A stretch of DNA of 28,690 nt, taken from contig CAYMPA010000020.1 in the NCBI GenBank assembly GCA_964392105.1, forward strand, positions 1 through 28,690, in the 5' to 3' direction. A model generated the notes under the pieces. The model was given only the letters and a program-made list of their open reading frames with translations. It did not search any database and was not told the origin of the DNA. The DNA comes from UBA7359 sp964392105. Its GTDB lineage: Bacteria; Pseudomonadota; Gammaproteobacteria; Eutrophobiales; Eutrophobiaceae. The position numbers were made by a program, and so were the translations under genes. Positions 16,105 through 24,094 of the stretch are shown here, piece by piece (the stretch's first letter is position 1; the number at the start of each line of letters is the position of its first letter).

Positions 16105-17763
16105 ATGTTCGACATCATCGTAAAAACCAAGGCCGGTAAAAAAGTTAAAGGTGTCCGTTGCCCCACAAATGAATGTGGTATTGGTAAAGCAGGCGGTAAC
16201 CTGATCCAGCTCCGCGGCTGGAAAATCTCACCCAATCATGCCGCATTTCATCGTACCCCTGATGGGCTTTACATAGAAGATTTGAGTAATGGTAATACGC
16301 TTGTTAATGGAGAACCCATTCAACGCCATGGGCCATTGCGTTCATCCGATGTAATCAGCATTGGCGCTTTTCATATCACAGCTGGCATCGATGAATCGGC
16401 TGAAGGTAACTATGTCGAAGATGTAGAAGACGTCAAGACCATGATTGGCGTCCAGCATCATCCTGAAATTGAAGAAGATGAAACATTGTATAAAAAGGAT
16501 CGCTTCATGTGGCGTAACCGATTGCATGAAGAATTATTACACATGATGGATCTACGTCGCACCGATATCGGTAAGATGGATGAAGATCAACTGCGTCATC
16601 ATATCCAGGGGTTGATTGCGGAAATCATTAAAGACATGGAAGGTAAATTGCCGGCGGATGTTGATAAGGATGAACTCGCCGAAGAAGTATTAAACGAAGC
16701 CGTTGGTCTTGGTCCTCTGGAAGAGCTATTGGCAAAAGACGACATCAGCGAAGTGATGGTCAACCGTCATGATGAAATCTATATTGAAAAAGGTGGCAAT
16801 TTAACCAAATCAAAAGTGGTATTCAGCTCTGATAATGCCGTTTTGTCTGCCATCGAACGAATTGTGGCACCCTTGGGCCGGCGTATTGATGAAAGTTCAC
16901 CCATGGTCGATGCCCGATTAAAAGACGGCTCACGTGTCAATGCCATCATCCCACCATTGGCATTAAGAGGTCCCTGTCTGACTATTCGAAAATTCTCCAA
17001 GCAAAAACTTTTTGCCGAAGACTTGATTAACTTTGATGCGATAAACCAGAGCATGGTTGATTTTTTGAAAATGGCCGTCGAACACCATAAAAATATCCTT
17101 GTTTCAGGTGGTACCGGTAGTGGTAAAACAACGTTATTAAATATCCTGTCTAACTTCATACCCGACTCGGAGCGTATCGTGACTGTTGAGGACGCGGCAG
17201 AATTACAACTGGCACAACCGCACCTGGTCACTCTTGAAGCACGACCACCGAATATGGAAGGCAAGGGTGCGATACCCATTCGGGACCTGGTTAAGAACTG
17301 TCTGCGTATGCGGCCTGATCGCATTGTTGTCGGTGAGTGTCGTGGTGGTGAGGCCCTGGACATGCTGCAAGCCATGAACACGGGTCATGATGGTTCATTA
17401 ACCACAGCGCATGCCAACACACCGAGGGATATGCTTGCCAGGTTGGAGGTGATGGTCTTGATGGCGGGCATGGACTTACCCAGCAAAGCCATCCGCGAAC
17501 AAATTGCCTCTGCCATACATCTCGTTGTACAACAAACCCGCTTTAATGATGGGAGTCGTCGTGTCATAAACATAACTGAAGTTACAGGTATGGAAGGTGA
17601 CATAATTCAACTGCAAGACATTTTCCGTTTTCAACAAGAAGGTTTTGATGATAAAGGAAAGGTGAAAGGCTATTATCATGCCACCGGTAGCATTCCGGAA
17701 TTTTATGAAGAATTGCGTTCTCGTGGCCTAGCTGTCGATATGAGTATTTTCAGTACAAATTAA
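16105..17763 (+). CDS. tadA: TadA/CpaF pilus ATPase with N-terminal FHA domain
   Basis: 552 aa; AGAGAAGG lies just before the ATG. Residues about 1-95 are an FHA domain (IGKAGGNLIQLRGWKISPNH, then LYIEDLSNGNTLVNGEPI), which in other proteins binds phosphothreonine. An acidic linker (about 96-135) precedes the secretion-ATPase domain. That domain carries Walker A GGTGSGKT (335-342), an Asp box VTVEDAAEL, Walker B region RPDRIVVGECRGGEA and His box HDGSLTTAHANT. Known: TadA/CpaF hexamers power Flp pilus assembly at the inner membrane. Classical TadA has no FHA domain, so regulation by phosphorylation or by a partner docking is possible here. The stop is followed after one base by a repeat element that separates the gene from tadB. 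Confidence 0.95.
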   Translation: MFDIIVKTKAGKKVKGVRCPTNECGIGKAGGNLIQLRGWKISPNHAAFHRTPDGLYIEDLSNGNTLVNGEPIQRHGPLRSSDVISIGAFHITAGIDESAEGNYVEDVEDVKTMIGVQHHPEIEEDETLYKKDRFMWRNRLHEELLHMMDLRRTDIGKMDEDQLRHHIQGLIAEIIKDMEGKLPADVDKDELAEEVLNEAVGLGPLEELLAKDDISEVMVNRHDEIYIEKGGNLTKSKVVFSSDNAVLSAIERIVAPLGRRIDESSPMVDARLKDGSRVNAIIPPLALRGPCLTIRKFSKQKLFAEDLINFDAINQSMVDFLKMAVEHHKNILVSGGTGSGKTTLLNILSNFIPDSERIVTVEDAAELQLAQPHLVTLEARPPNMEGKGAIPIRDLVKNCLRMRPDRIVVGECRGGEALDMLQAMNTGHDGSLTTAHANTPRDMLARLEVMVLMAGMDLPSKAIREQIASAIHLVVQQTRFNDGSRRVINITEVTGMEGDIIQLQDIFRFQQEGFDDKGKVKGYYHATGSIPEFYEELRSRGLAVDMSIFSTN

Positions 17764-17764
17764 T

Positions 17765-17990
17765 GGGTGCCCTCCGAAAATGCCTTTTTCCGCGATAGCT
17801 GCGTCAGCACCGTGCTCGAATGACCATCATGGATAGTGGGAATGCAGTTTTTGCAGGAGCAAAAAACTGCCCTATGTATTCCGGTTCTCGGCTTTGGCTC
17901 CCTGCGTCGCTCTACCTCCTGCATCCATGCAGTCGTGCGCCCGGTGCTTTCTTACTCTCACAAAAAAATTTCTATTTTCGTAAGGCACCC
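17765..17990 (-). mobile_element. Structured repeat element, type A copy 1 (long form)
   Basis: 226 bp lying between tadA and tadB. Terminal arms GGGTGCC... (17765-17781) and ...GGCACCC (17974-17990) pair at 15 of 17 positions. TAAT occurs at both borders (17761-17764, 17991-17994), as expected of a 4-bp target duplication. Read on the minus strand it shares core words with the elements at 25835 and 27993: GCGCAC, CCGGAAT, TTCGAGCAC, GCTGACGC and GGAAAAAGGCA. A second stem AGCACCG/CGGTGCT (17806-17812, 17942-17948) surrounds the core. It is longer than the other copies because of two inserted modules, including a hairpin GCAGTTTTT / AAAAACTGC and CTGCATGGATGCAG. It contains no gene. Its right end supplies TAAGG, 7 nt before the tadB ATG. 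Confidence 0.75.
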
Positions 17991-17992
17991 TA

Positions 17993-18871
17993 ATGGAATT
18001 CCTCTATAACCTCACCGGTAGTATATTATTTCTTATTATTGTTGCTGGTGTCTTTTTAAGTGCCTCTCTTTTTATGTACCTGCTAATGAGTGTTGGACAA
18101 AGGTACATGACCGCTTATAAAGAAACCTTCACAGAAAGTGCCAGTGCCAACATGACCGACATGTTTATGTCCGTCGATGCCAACCGCTTGTTCCAGTTCA
18201 ATTTGATTGCCATGGTTGTGTTACCAATATTGGCCTGGTTTCTCCTTGGTGACCCGATCACAACCATTGCCATATTCTGTCTTATCGCTTTTCTGCCAGC
18301 AATGATCTATCGCAGTATGCGTAAAAAACGTTTACGTCGCTTTGAAGAACAATTACCGGATGCACTGGTCATGATGGCCGGTTCCATGCTGGCGGGTGCT
18401 AGCCTCAACATTGCACTTGAGAACTTGATCCAGGAACAACCGGCACCACTCAGTCAGGAATTTGAATTATTTATGCGCGAGCAACGTATTGGTACTGACT
18501 TCGATATCTCGCTACAGCACATGGAAAAAAGATTACCGATTCAGGATTTTGCTATGCTGTCTTCTGCATTGAGAATCAATCGTGAAATTGGTGGCAATCT
18601 CGCGGACATTATGGGGTCACTCGGCGATACCCTGCGCCGTAAACATCAAATGGAAGGCAAGATCGAAAGCTTAACTGCACAAGGTAAGTTACAAGGTGTT
18701 GTCATGACTGGCTTACCCGTACTGTTGGCTTTTTTACTTTACTTTCTTGAACCGGCCGCAATGGAAAAATTATGGACAACAACAATCGGCTGGATCGTAT
18801 TAGCTATCATCCTTTTTATGGAGATCATGGGCTATCTCATGATTCAAAAGATTACGGCCATTGATGTTTAG
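17993..18871 (+). CDS. tadB: Tad inner-membrane platform protein TadB
   Basis: 292 aa. A T2SSF-type domain lies at about residues 110-235 (FEEQLPDALVMMAGSMLAGASLNIALENL, here noted as two adjacent words). It is framed by N-terminal membrane segments (SILFLIIVAGVFLSASLFMY; LIAMVVLPILAWFLLG; AIFCLIAFLPAMIY) and two C-terminal ones (VVMTGLPVLLAFLLYFL; IGWIVLAIILFMEIMGYLMI). Known: TadB and TadC form the inner-membrane base on which TadA acts. The ATG lies 2 nt after the inserted element; the Shine-Dalgarno-like TAAGG (17981-17985) is part of that element. Before insertion the start probably overlapped the tadA stop as TAATG. AGGAGG sits on its own stop codon (18870-18875), 16 nt before tadC. Confidence 0.92.
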   Translation: MEFLYNLTGSILFLIIVAGVFLSASLFMYLLMSVGQRYMTAYKETFTESASANMTDMFMSVDANRLFQFNLIAMVVLPILAWFLLGDPITTIAIFCLIAFLPAMIYRSMRKKRLRRFEEQLPDALVMMAGSMLAGASLNIALENLIQEQPAPLSQEFELFMREQRIGTDFDISLQHMEKRLPIQDFAMLSSALRINREIGGNLADIMGSLGDTLRRKHQMEGKIESLTAQGKLQGVVMTGLPVLLAFLLYFLEPAAMEKLWTTTIGWIVLAIILFMEIMGYLMIQKITAIDV

Positions 18872-18891
18872 GAGGCTGACCGAGAATAACC

Positions 18892-19806
18892 ATGAATGAA
18901 CAAATAAGAGCCGCTATTGAAGGACAATCCCTGTTTGCTATCAATACGATTGCCCTCTGTGCTGGTATGAGTGTTTTTTTGTTTATCCTCGTTATCCGGG
19001 AACTCAACAAGATGGTCGATGAAGAAGATCGTACCTATATGGATCCCCTTCCTCCCGCGTTAAAGTTAATTTGGCCAATTATACAAATCATCAGCCACTT
19101 CTTTTGTTCATTCCTGCCTTATGAAATGATGGAACGTATTGAAAAAAGACTACAGCGAACTGGCGTTTCCTATCTGCTTATCGCTGAGCAGTTTGTTGCC
19201 ATCCGAATTATGAGTACGATATCTGGATTTCTTGCTGGCATAATTATCATCAACGCACTCCATCAACAACAACCTATATGGGTTCTACTCTCAACAATCC
19301 TTGGTTATGTATTACCGGATTTGTGGCTCAGTGATAATCGTAAACGCAGGGAACTTGCTGTGATCAGGGCCATGCCCGTGTATCTTGATTTTATTACGAT
19401 GGCAGTGCAGGCAGGCCTTAACCTTCAGGGAGCACTGGGCCAGGCTATGGAAAAGGCACCACCAAGTCCATTGAGAAATGAATTCGGTACCGTCTTACGT
19501 GATCTTCGTGCCGGTCTTACCCGGGCCGATGCACTTCGGCGTATGGCCGACCGTTTGGATATCAAAGAAGTCACTAGTTTTGTAAGTGCCATGATACAAG
19601 CAGAGAAAATGGGCGCCAGTCTGGCAACGGTACTCAGTGTCCAGGCAGAACAACGTCGAAATGAGCGATTTCAGCGTGCAGAAAAACTGGCGATGGAAGC
19701 GCCTATTAAACTGGTCGGGCCACTCATCATTTTTATTTTCCCGGTTACATTCATTGTGCTTGGGTTTCCCATCGTCATGAAGTTTCTGGCTAAAGGGGCA
19801 TTGTGA
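18892..19806 (+). CDS. tadC: Tad inner-membrane platform protein TadC
   Basis: 304 aa with the same architecture as TadB: an N-terminal membrane helix (INTIALCAGMSVFLFILVI), a middle pair (about 105-150) and a T2SSF domain (about 160-285: AMPVYLDFITMAVQAGLNLQ, then MIQAEKMGASLATVLSVQAE). A last membrane helix reads LVGPLIIFIFPVTFIVLGFP. The partner of TadB in the pilus base. The ATG at 18892 is 16 nt from AGGAGG, which is unusually far; an in-frame stop at 18877 rules out an earlier start, and the nearer GAGAA may help. Its stop overlaps the next start (GTGA). Confidence 0.92.
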   Translation: MNEQIRAAIEGQSLFAINTIALCAGMSVFLFILVIRELNKMVDEEDRTYMDPLPPALKLIWPIIQIISHFFCSFLPYEMMERIEKRLQRTGVSYLLIAEQFVAIRIMSTISGFLAGIIIINALHQQQPIWVLLSTILGYVLPDLWLSDNRKRRELAVIRAMPVYLDFITMAVQAGLNLQGALGQAMEKAPPSPLRNEFGTVLRDLRAGLTRADALRRMADRLDIKEVTSFVSAMIQAEKMGASLATVLSVQAEQRRNERFQRAEKLAMEAPIKLVGPLIIFIFPVTFIVLGFPIVMKFLAKGAL

Positions 19807-20159
19807 TTCAAGGTGGTATTTTTACAAGTCATCAACAGAAACTGATTCTTCCCCATGTCATGAGAACGTCTTCAATGGCTGAGCGTATGCGAGGATTACT
19901 ATGGCATACACCATTGCAAGATGATGAAGGATTACTCATTCAGCCATGCTCATCAATCCATACGATTGGAATGCGTTATAATATTGATGTCATCTTTTTA
20001 AACAAGGATCTACAAATAAAAAAAATTGCCCGCAATATTAAACCCTGGCGTTTTGCCATGTCTGTTGGATCTGCAATGGTGCTTGAATTAATGGCAGGAA
20101 ATGCTGAAAGACTGGGACTGGTTGAAAATATGGAATTGCAATGGGAACTTAACAAATGA
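19803..20159 (+). CDS. DUF192 family protein
   Basis: 118 aa, starting at GTG 19803 (shared GTGA with the tadC stop). The DUF192 fold is recognised by RTSSMAERMRGLLWHTPLQ, the segment CSSIHTIGMRYNIDVIFLNK and VLELMAGNAERLGL. No signal peptide is visible from this start, although many DUF192 proteins are exported. The biochemical role of the family is not established. Tight coupling to tadC before it and to the TPR lipoprotein after it (ATGA overlap at 20156) shows it is part of the pilus operon. Whether it works with the pilus is inference. Confidence 0.85.
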   Translation: MIQGGIFTSHQQKLILPHVMRTSSMAERMRGLLWHTPLQDDEGLLIQPCSSIHTIGMRYNIDVIFLNKDLQIKKIARNIKPWRFAMSVGSAMVLELMAGNAERLGLVENMELQWELNK

Positions 20160-20650
20160 AATTTTTCAAAATGCTTTTATTACCGATACTTTTGTTATTG
20201 GTCGCTTGTAATGCTCAGAACACGAAATTCGGTTCGGCAAATGAATTAGAGCCAGAACAAAACCTGGAAGAATTAATCAAGCTTAAACAAAGTGCTCAAG
20301 CCGCTTACCAAAATAATGACTGGGAACAATCAGTTGAATACTATGGGAGTTTGTCCCAGCGGATACCAAACGATGCTGAGATATGGTTCAGACTTGGTAA
20401 TTCCTATGCACGATTAAACAAACATGTTGCGGCAATTCAGTCATATCAGCAAGCTCTGAGCCGTGATTCTAATAACAGCAAAGTTTGGCACAATATGGGC
20501 ATTATCCAACTTAAACTCGCAACCCAGACCTTTGTACAATTGCAGGAACACATAACAGCGGATGACCCTCTCAGCATCCGTGCAACCCAACTTGTGGATG
20601 GAATCTCCAGACTACTAAAGCAGGATTTAAGTAAGACAAGTACCGACTAA
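20156..20650 (+). CDS. tadD: TPR lipoprotein, TadD-like
   Basis: 164 aa. The lipoprotein signal MKFFKMLLLPILLLLVAC places the lipid-bearing Cys at residue 18. Three TPR-like units run from about 45 to 125 (SAQAAYQNNDWEQSVEYYG; AEIWFRLGNSYARLNKHVAA; SKVWHNMGIIQLKL). Known: TadD is a TPR lipoprotein of Tad loci needed for pilus biogenesis, probably helping secretin assembly. The start overlaps the DUF192 stop as ATGA; tadE follows after 2 nt. Assignment as TadD rests on architecture and position. Confidence 0.8.
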   Translation: MKFFKMLLLPILLLLVACNAQNTKFGSANELEPEQNLEELIKLKQSAQAAYQNNDWEQSVEYYGSLSQRIPNDAEIWFRLGNSYARLNKHVAAIQSYQQALSRDSNNSKVWHNMGIIQLKLATQTFVQLQEHITADDPLSIRATQLVDGISRLLKQDLSKTSTD

Positions 20651-20652
20651 CT

Positions 20653-21495
20653 ATGTTTATAAGTTCAAGACAATCAGGACAGAGTATGACGGAATTTATT
20701 ATCGTCTTCCCTGTATTGTTTATTTTAATCTTCGCTGCCTTTCAGTTTACTCTTTTATATCATGCCAAAATTACATTAAATTACGCGACCTTTCTTGCTG
20801 CTCGATCCGGTGCAGTTAGCAATGGCCATCTCGGTATTATGGAAAATGCCCTGGCAAGAGGGATGGCGCCATTGTATACACACTGTGATAATGCAGCAGA
20901 AGTCATACGAGCAAGAGATCAGGTACGTGAAGAAATTAGACTTGGATTTGCTTGGATTGAGATTATCAATCCACCATTAACAGCGTTTAGTAGTGCGGTC
21001 GGACCTTTATCATCAACAGATGGCTTTAAACCCTTGAAGATTACTATTGATGGCACAACAGAAAACGTCATCCCGAATGATAATTTGATGTTTCGTCCAA
21101 CCACGCCAGGGGCAGCTAACCTGAGCATACAGGATAGAAATCTGCTAAAGATCCGTGCACATTATTGTTATCCACTCTACGTACCTTTCATTGATACGCT
21201 ATTGAAAAAGATCATGATCGAACCAGTTAACACAGATAAAAGCAGTCCGGACTATTGCCCGGAATGTCTGGGACTATTTCCAACTGCCGGCACCTTCGAA
21301 TTTAGTTGTCTGGATAATGGTCGTTTTCCTATCAATTCACAGGCGATCGTTCGCATGCAATCACCTGCGATTGAGTCGGCAATGACACCGGCAACAAGTT
21401 CAAGTTCTCCAGCTCCAGGACAATTCGCTTCAACCGGAACTACCATTTCGCTGGCTTATACACAGACTACAGTTTGTCGCGCATTCACACCATGA
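20653..21495 (+). CDS. tadE: TadE-like pseudopilin
   Basis: 280 aa. The leader MFISSRQSG9 is cut before Gln10 (QSMTEF, Glu at +5), followed by the hydrophobic helix IIVFPVLFILIFAAFQFTLLY and then the TadE-typical KITLNYATFLAARSGAV. The exported part has paired Cys residues (CPECLG near 200, and single Cys residues further on). Its tail is Ser/Thr/Pro-rich (TPATSSSSPAPGQFASTGTT). At 280 aa it is longer than classical TadE. It closes the second tad block. Its stop TGA overlaps the mutS ATG by 4 nt, so the DNA-repair gene is translationally linked to it. Confidence 0.85.
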   Translation: MFISSRQSGQSMTEFIIVFPVLFILIFAAFQFTLLYHAKITLNYATFLAARSGAVSNGHLGIMENALARGMAPLYTHCDNAAEVIRARDQVREEIRLGFAWIEIINPPLTAFSSAVGPLSSTDGFKPLKITIDGTTENVIPNDNLMFRPTTPGAANLSIQDRNLLKIRAHYCYPLYVPFIDTLLKKIMIEPVNTDKSSPDYCPECLGLFPTAGTFEFSCLDNGRFPINSQAIVRMQSPAIESAMTPATSSSSPAPGQFASTGTTISLAYTQTTVCRAFTP

Positions 21496-24047
21496 TACAA
21501 ACCGTTAAAGACGGCTCGCAGCATACGCCCGTAATGCAACAATACCTGGGGTTCAAACAGGAATATCCAGATAAACTTTTATTTTTCCGCATGGGTGACT
21601 TTTATGAGTTGTTCTACGACGATGCAAAGAAAGCAGCACGTTTATTAAATATTACCCTGACTAAACGTGGTAAGTCCGCTGGCGAAGCAATCCCCATGGC
21701 CGGTGTGCCCTATCATGCGGTTGATAATTATCTGGCAAAATTAATCAAGCTGGGTGAATCCGTCGTGATATGCGAGCAGGTCGGTGATCCGGCACTCAGC
21801 AAAGGTCCGGTTGAACGTAAAATCGCTCGAATTATTACACCCGGGACAATAACCGAGGATGCCTTATTAAACGAAAGGGTTTCTAATATTTTATTGTCTG
21901 TTTATAAAACCAAACAACATTATGGTTTAGCCAGTGTTGAACTCAGCAGTGGCCAGGTGGATCTTTTAGAAGTTGAACACTCTGGTTCTCTTATAGACGT
22001 AGTTGATCAATATCATCCCGCAGAGATATTAATAAGTGAGGGATTCGATCTAGATAATTTAGACATTAAAAATAAAACAATTACCAAACGTCCTGACTGG
22101 CACTTTAATCAAAGTACGGCTGAATCAATTATCAAACAACAGTATGGTGTTAACGATCTGAATGGGTTTGGATGTCAGGATCTGGATTCATGCGTGTGTG
22201 CGCTTGGATGTCTGATTCAATATCTGAATGACACACAAAAAACCTTATTACCTCACTTACAAATACCCAAGGTAAATCTTGCGGATAATACTATACAGAT
22301 AGATGCAGTATCCCGTCGTAACCTTGAAATTGAAACCGGCCTGGTTGAAGGAAAATCTCATAGCTTATTAAACGTTATCGATACCACATCGACTGTCATG
22401 GGTGGTCGTTTATTGCGTCGATGGTGCCAACAACCGATTCGTGATCATGAAACGCTACGATTTCGGCATGATGCAGTTGAAAAACTATTAAACAATCGAT
22501 GCCACAGTAATTTTCATGAAACCATGCGTGGTATTTGTGACATTGAACGAATCATGTCGCGTGTTGCCTTGAAATCTGCAAAGCCACGAGATCTGATACA
22601 ACTTCGAAACAGCCTGACCCTTCTACCTGAAATAAAAGAAAGTCTGGGACTGATCGATAGCCCAAGATTAAACATCCTTCTTCAAGATATCGATTTATTT
22701 CCTGAACTACTTGAGACCTTAAATAAGGCATTAGTCGATGAACCTCCCATCATTATTCGTGATGGTGGTGTTATCGCTACAGGATATGATTCGGAACTGG
22801 ATGAGCTAAGACAGCTAAGTAATGACGCAGGTCAGTTTTTAACTGATCTTGAAGATAAAGAAAAGCAACGGACTGGGATTCAAGGCTTAAAGGTGGGTTA
22901 TAACCGTGTACACGGATATTACATAGAAATAAGTCGTCTCCATTCATCGGATGTTCCCGATGATTATAATCGCCGTCAAACTTTAAAGGCGACGGAGCGA
23001 TTCATCACCCCGGAATTAAAAAACTTTGAGAACAAAATACTAAGTGCCAAGGAAAAATCTCTGGCTCGTGAAAAATACTTATATGATCAGTTACTGGATT
23101 ACATTACAAGGTTTATTACGGAACTTCAGTTATGCGCATCCGCACTTGCTGAATTTGATATCTACCTCTGTTTTGCCGAGACTGCCGAAACACTGAATTT
23201 TACTGCGCCGGTTTTGACAGAAGATAAAGGCATTATGATCGAAGCGGGACGGCATCCGGTTGTTGAACAAATTCAATCAGAACCGTTTATTGCCAATGAC
23301 CTGGCACTGAATAACGATTACCAAATGCTGATCATTACAGGTCCGAACATGGGCGGTAAATCAACCTATATGCGACAAACTGCTTTAATCGTTATCCTTG
23401 CGCATATCGGCAGTTATGTTCCGGCAGCGAAGGCTGTCATTGGCCCAATTGATCGTATCTTTACCCGGGTTGGTGCTTCGGATGACCTTGCCAGTGGTCG
23501 TTCAACCTTCATGGTAGAAATGACTGAAACAGCTAATATCCTGAATAACGCGACAAGTAATAGTCTTGTATTAATGGATGAGATTGGACGCGGTACCAGT
23601 ACCTATGACGGACTGGCATTGGCCTGGGCCTGTGCATCGCATCTCGCAAAGGTGACCCAATCATATACATTATTTGCTACTCACTATTTTGAACTTACTG
23701 CATTACCTGAACACGAATGTAACGTTGCTAATGTACATATGGATGTCGTTGAACACGGCGAAGAAATTGTCTTGTTACATTCAGTAAAACAAGGGCCTGC
23801 AAGTCAGAGCTATGGTATACAAGTCGCTTCTCTTGCTGGTATTCCTAAAACAGTCATCACAGCCGCAAAAAATCGCTTAGATGAAATAGAACTTCATATC
23901 CCGATAACACACAGGGATAAAAAACAAACTGATTTATTTAATGCCGATCCTTTACTGGAAAAACTGGAAACTATTGATCCCGATTCGACCAACCCGAAAC
24001 AAGCACTCGCATTATTATATGAATTGCGTACGATGCTGGATCGTTAA
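21492..24047 (+). CDS. mutS: DNA mismatch repair protein MutS
   Basis: 851 aa from ATG 21492 (ATGA overlap with the tadE stop); an in-frame TTG at 21474 would add six residues with no better ribosome-binding site. The N-terminal mismatch-recognition motif is present (RMGDFYELF; Phe37-x-Glu39). The ATPase domain has Walker A GPNMGGKST (617-625), then VGASDDLASGRSTFMVEMTE, Walker B LVLMDEIGRGTSTYDG and the helix-turn-helix GIQVASLAGIPKTV. The C-terminal part reaches LYELRTMLDR, as in E. coli MutS (about 853 aa). Known: binds mismatches and recruits MutL. Known context: mutS-fdxA neighbours in Pseudomonas; here a two-gene ABC transporter lies between. No separate promoter or terminator is obvious, so some transcription may come from the tad block. 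Confidence 0.98.
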   Translation: MIQTVKDGSQHTPVMQQYLGFKQEYPDKLLFFRMGDFYELFYDDAKKAARLLNITLTKRGKSAGEAIPMAGVPYHAVDNYLAKLIKLGESVVICEQVGDPALSKGPVERKIARIITPGTITEDALLNERVSNILLSVYKTKQHYGLASVELSSGQVDLLEVEHSGSLIDVVDQYHPAEILISEGFDLDNLDIKNKTITKRPDWHFNQSTAESIIKQQYGVNDLNGFGCQDLDSCVCALGCLIQYLNDTQKTLLPHLQIPKVNLADNTIQIDAVSRRNLEIETGLVEGKSHSLLNVIDTTSTVMGGRLLRRWCQQPIRDHETLRFRHDAVEKLLNNRCHSNFHETMRGICDIERIMSRVALKSAKPRDLIQLRNSLTLLPEIKESLGLIDSPRLNILLQDIDLFPELLETLNKALVDEPPIIIRDGGVIATGYDSELDELRQLSNDAGQFLTDLEDKEKQRTGIQGLKVGYNRVHGYYIEISRLHSSDVPDDYNRRQTLKATERFITPELKNFENKILSAKEKSLAREKYLYDQLLDYITRFITELQLCASALAEFDIYLCFAETAETLNFTAPVLTEDKGIMIEAGRHPVVEQIQSEPFIANDLALNNDYQMLIITGPNMGGKSTYMRQTALIVILAHIGSYVPAAKAVIGPIDRIFTRVGASDDLASGRSTFMVEMTETANILNNATSNSLVLMDEIGRGTSTYDGLALAWACASHLAKVTQSYTLFATHYFELTALPEHECNVANVHMDVVEHGEEIVLLHSVKQGPASQSYGIQVASLAGIPKTVITAAKNRLDEIELHIPITHRDKKQTDLFNADPLLEKLETIDPDSTNPKQALALLYELRTMLDR

Positions 24048-24094
24048 ATCCAGATCAGGCATTATTAATCAATAATAATTATTAAAGCATCTCC

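Noticed and set aside
21474..21491. TTG at 21474 as the mutS start
   Set aside because: ATG 21492 forms the ATGA overlap with the tadE stop and gives the expected N-terminus and length.
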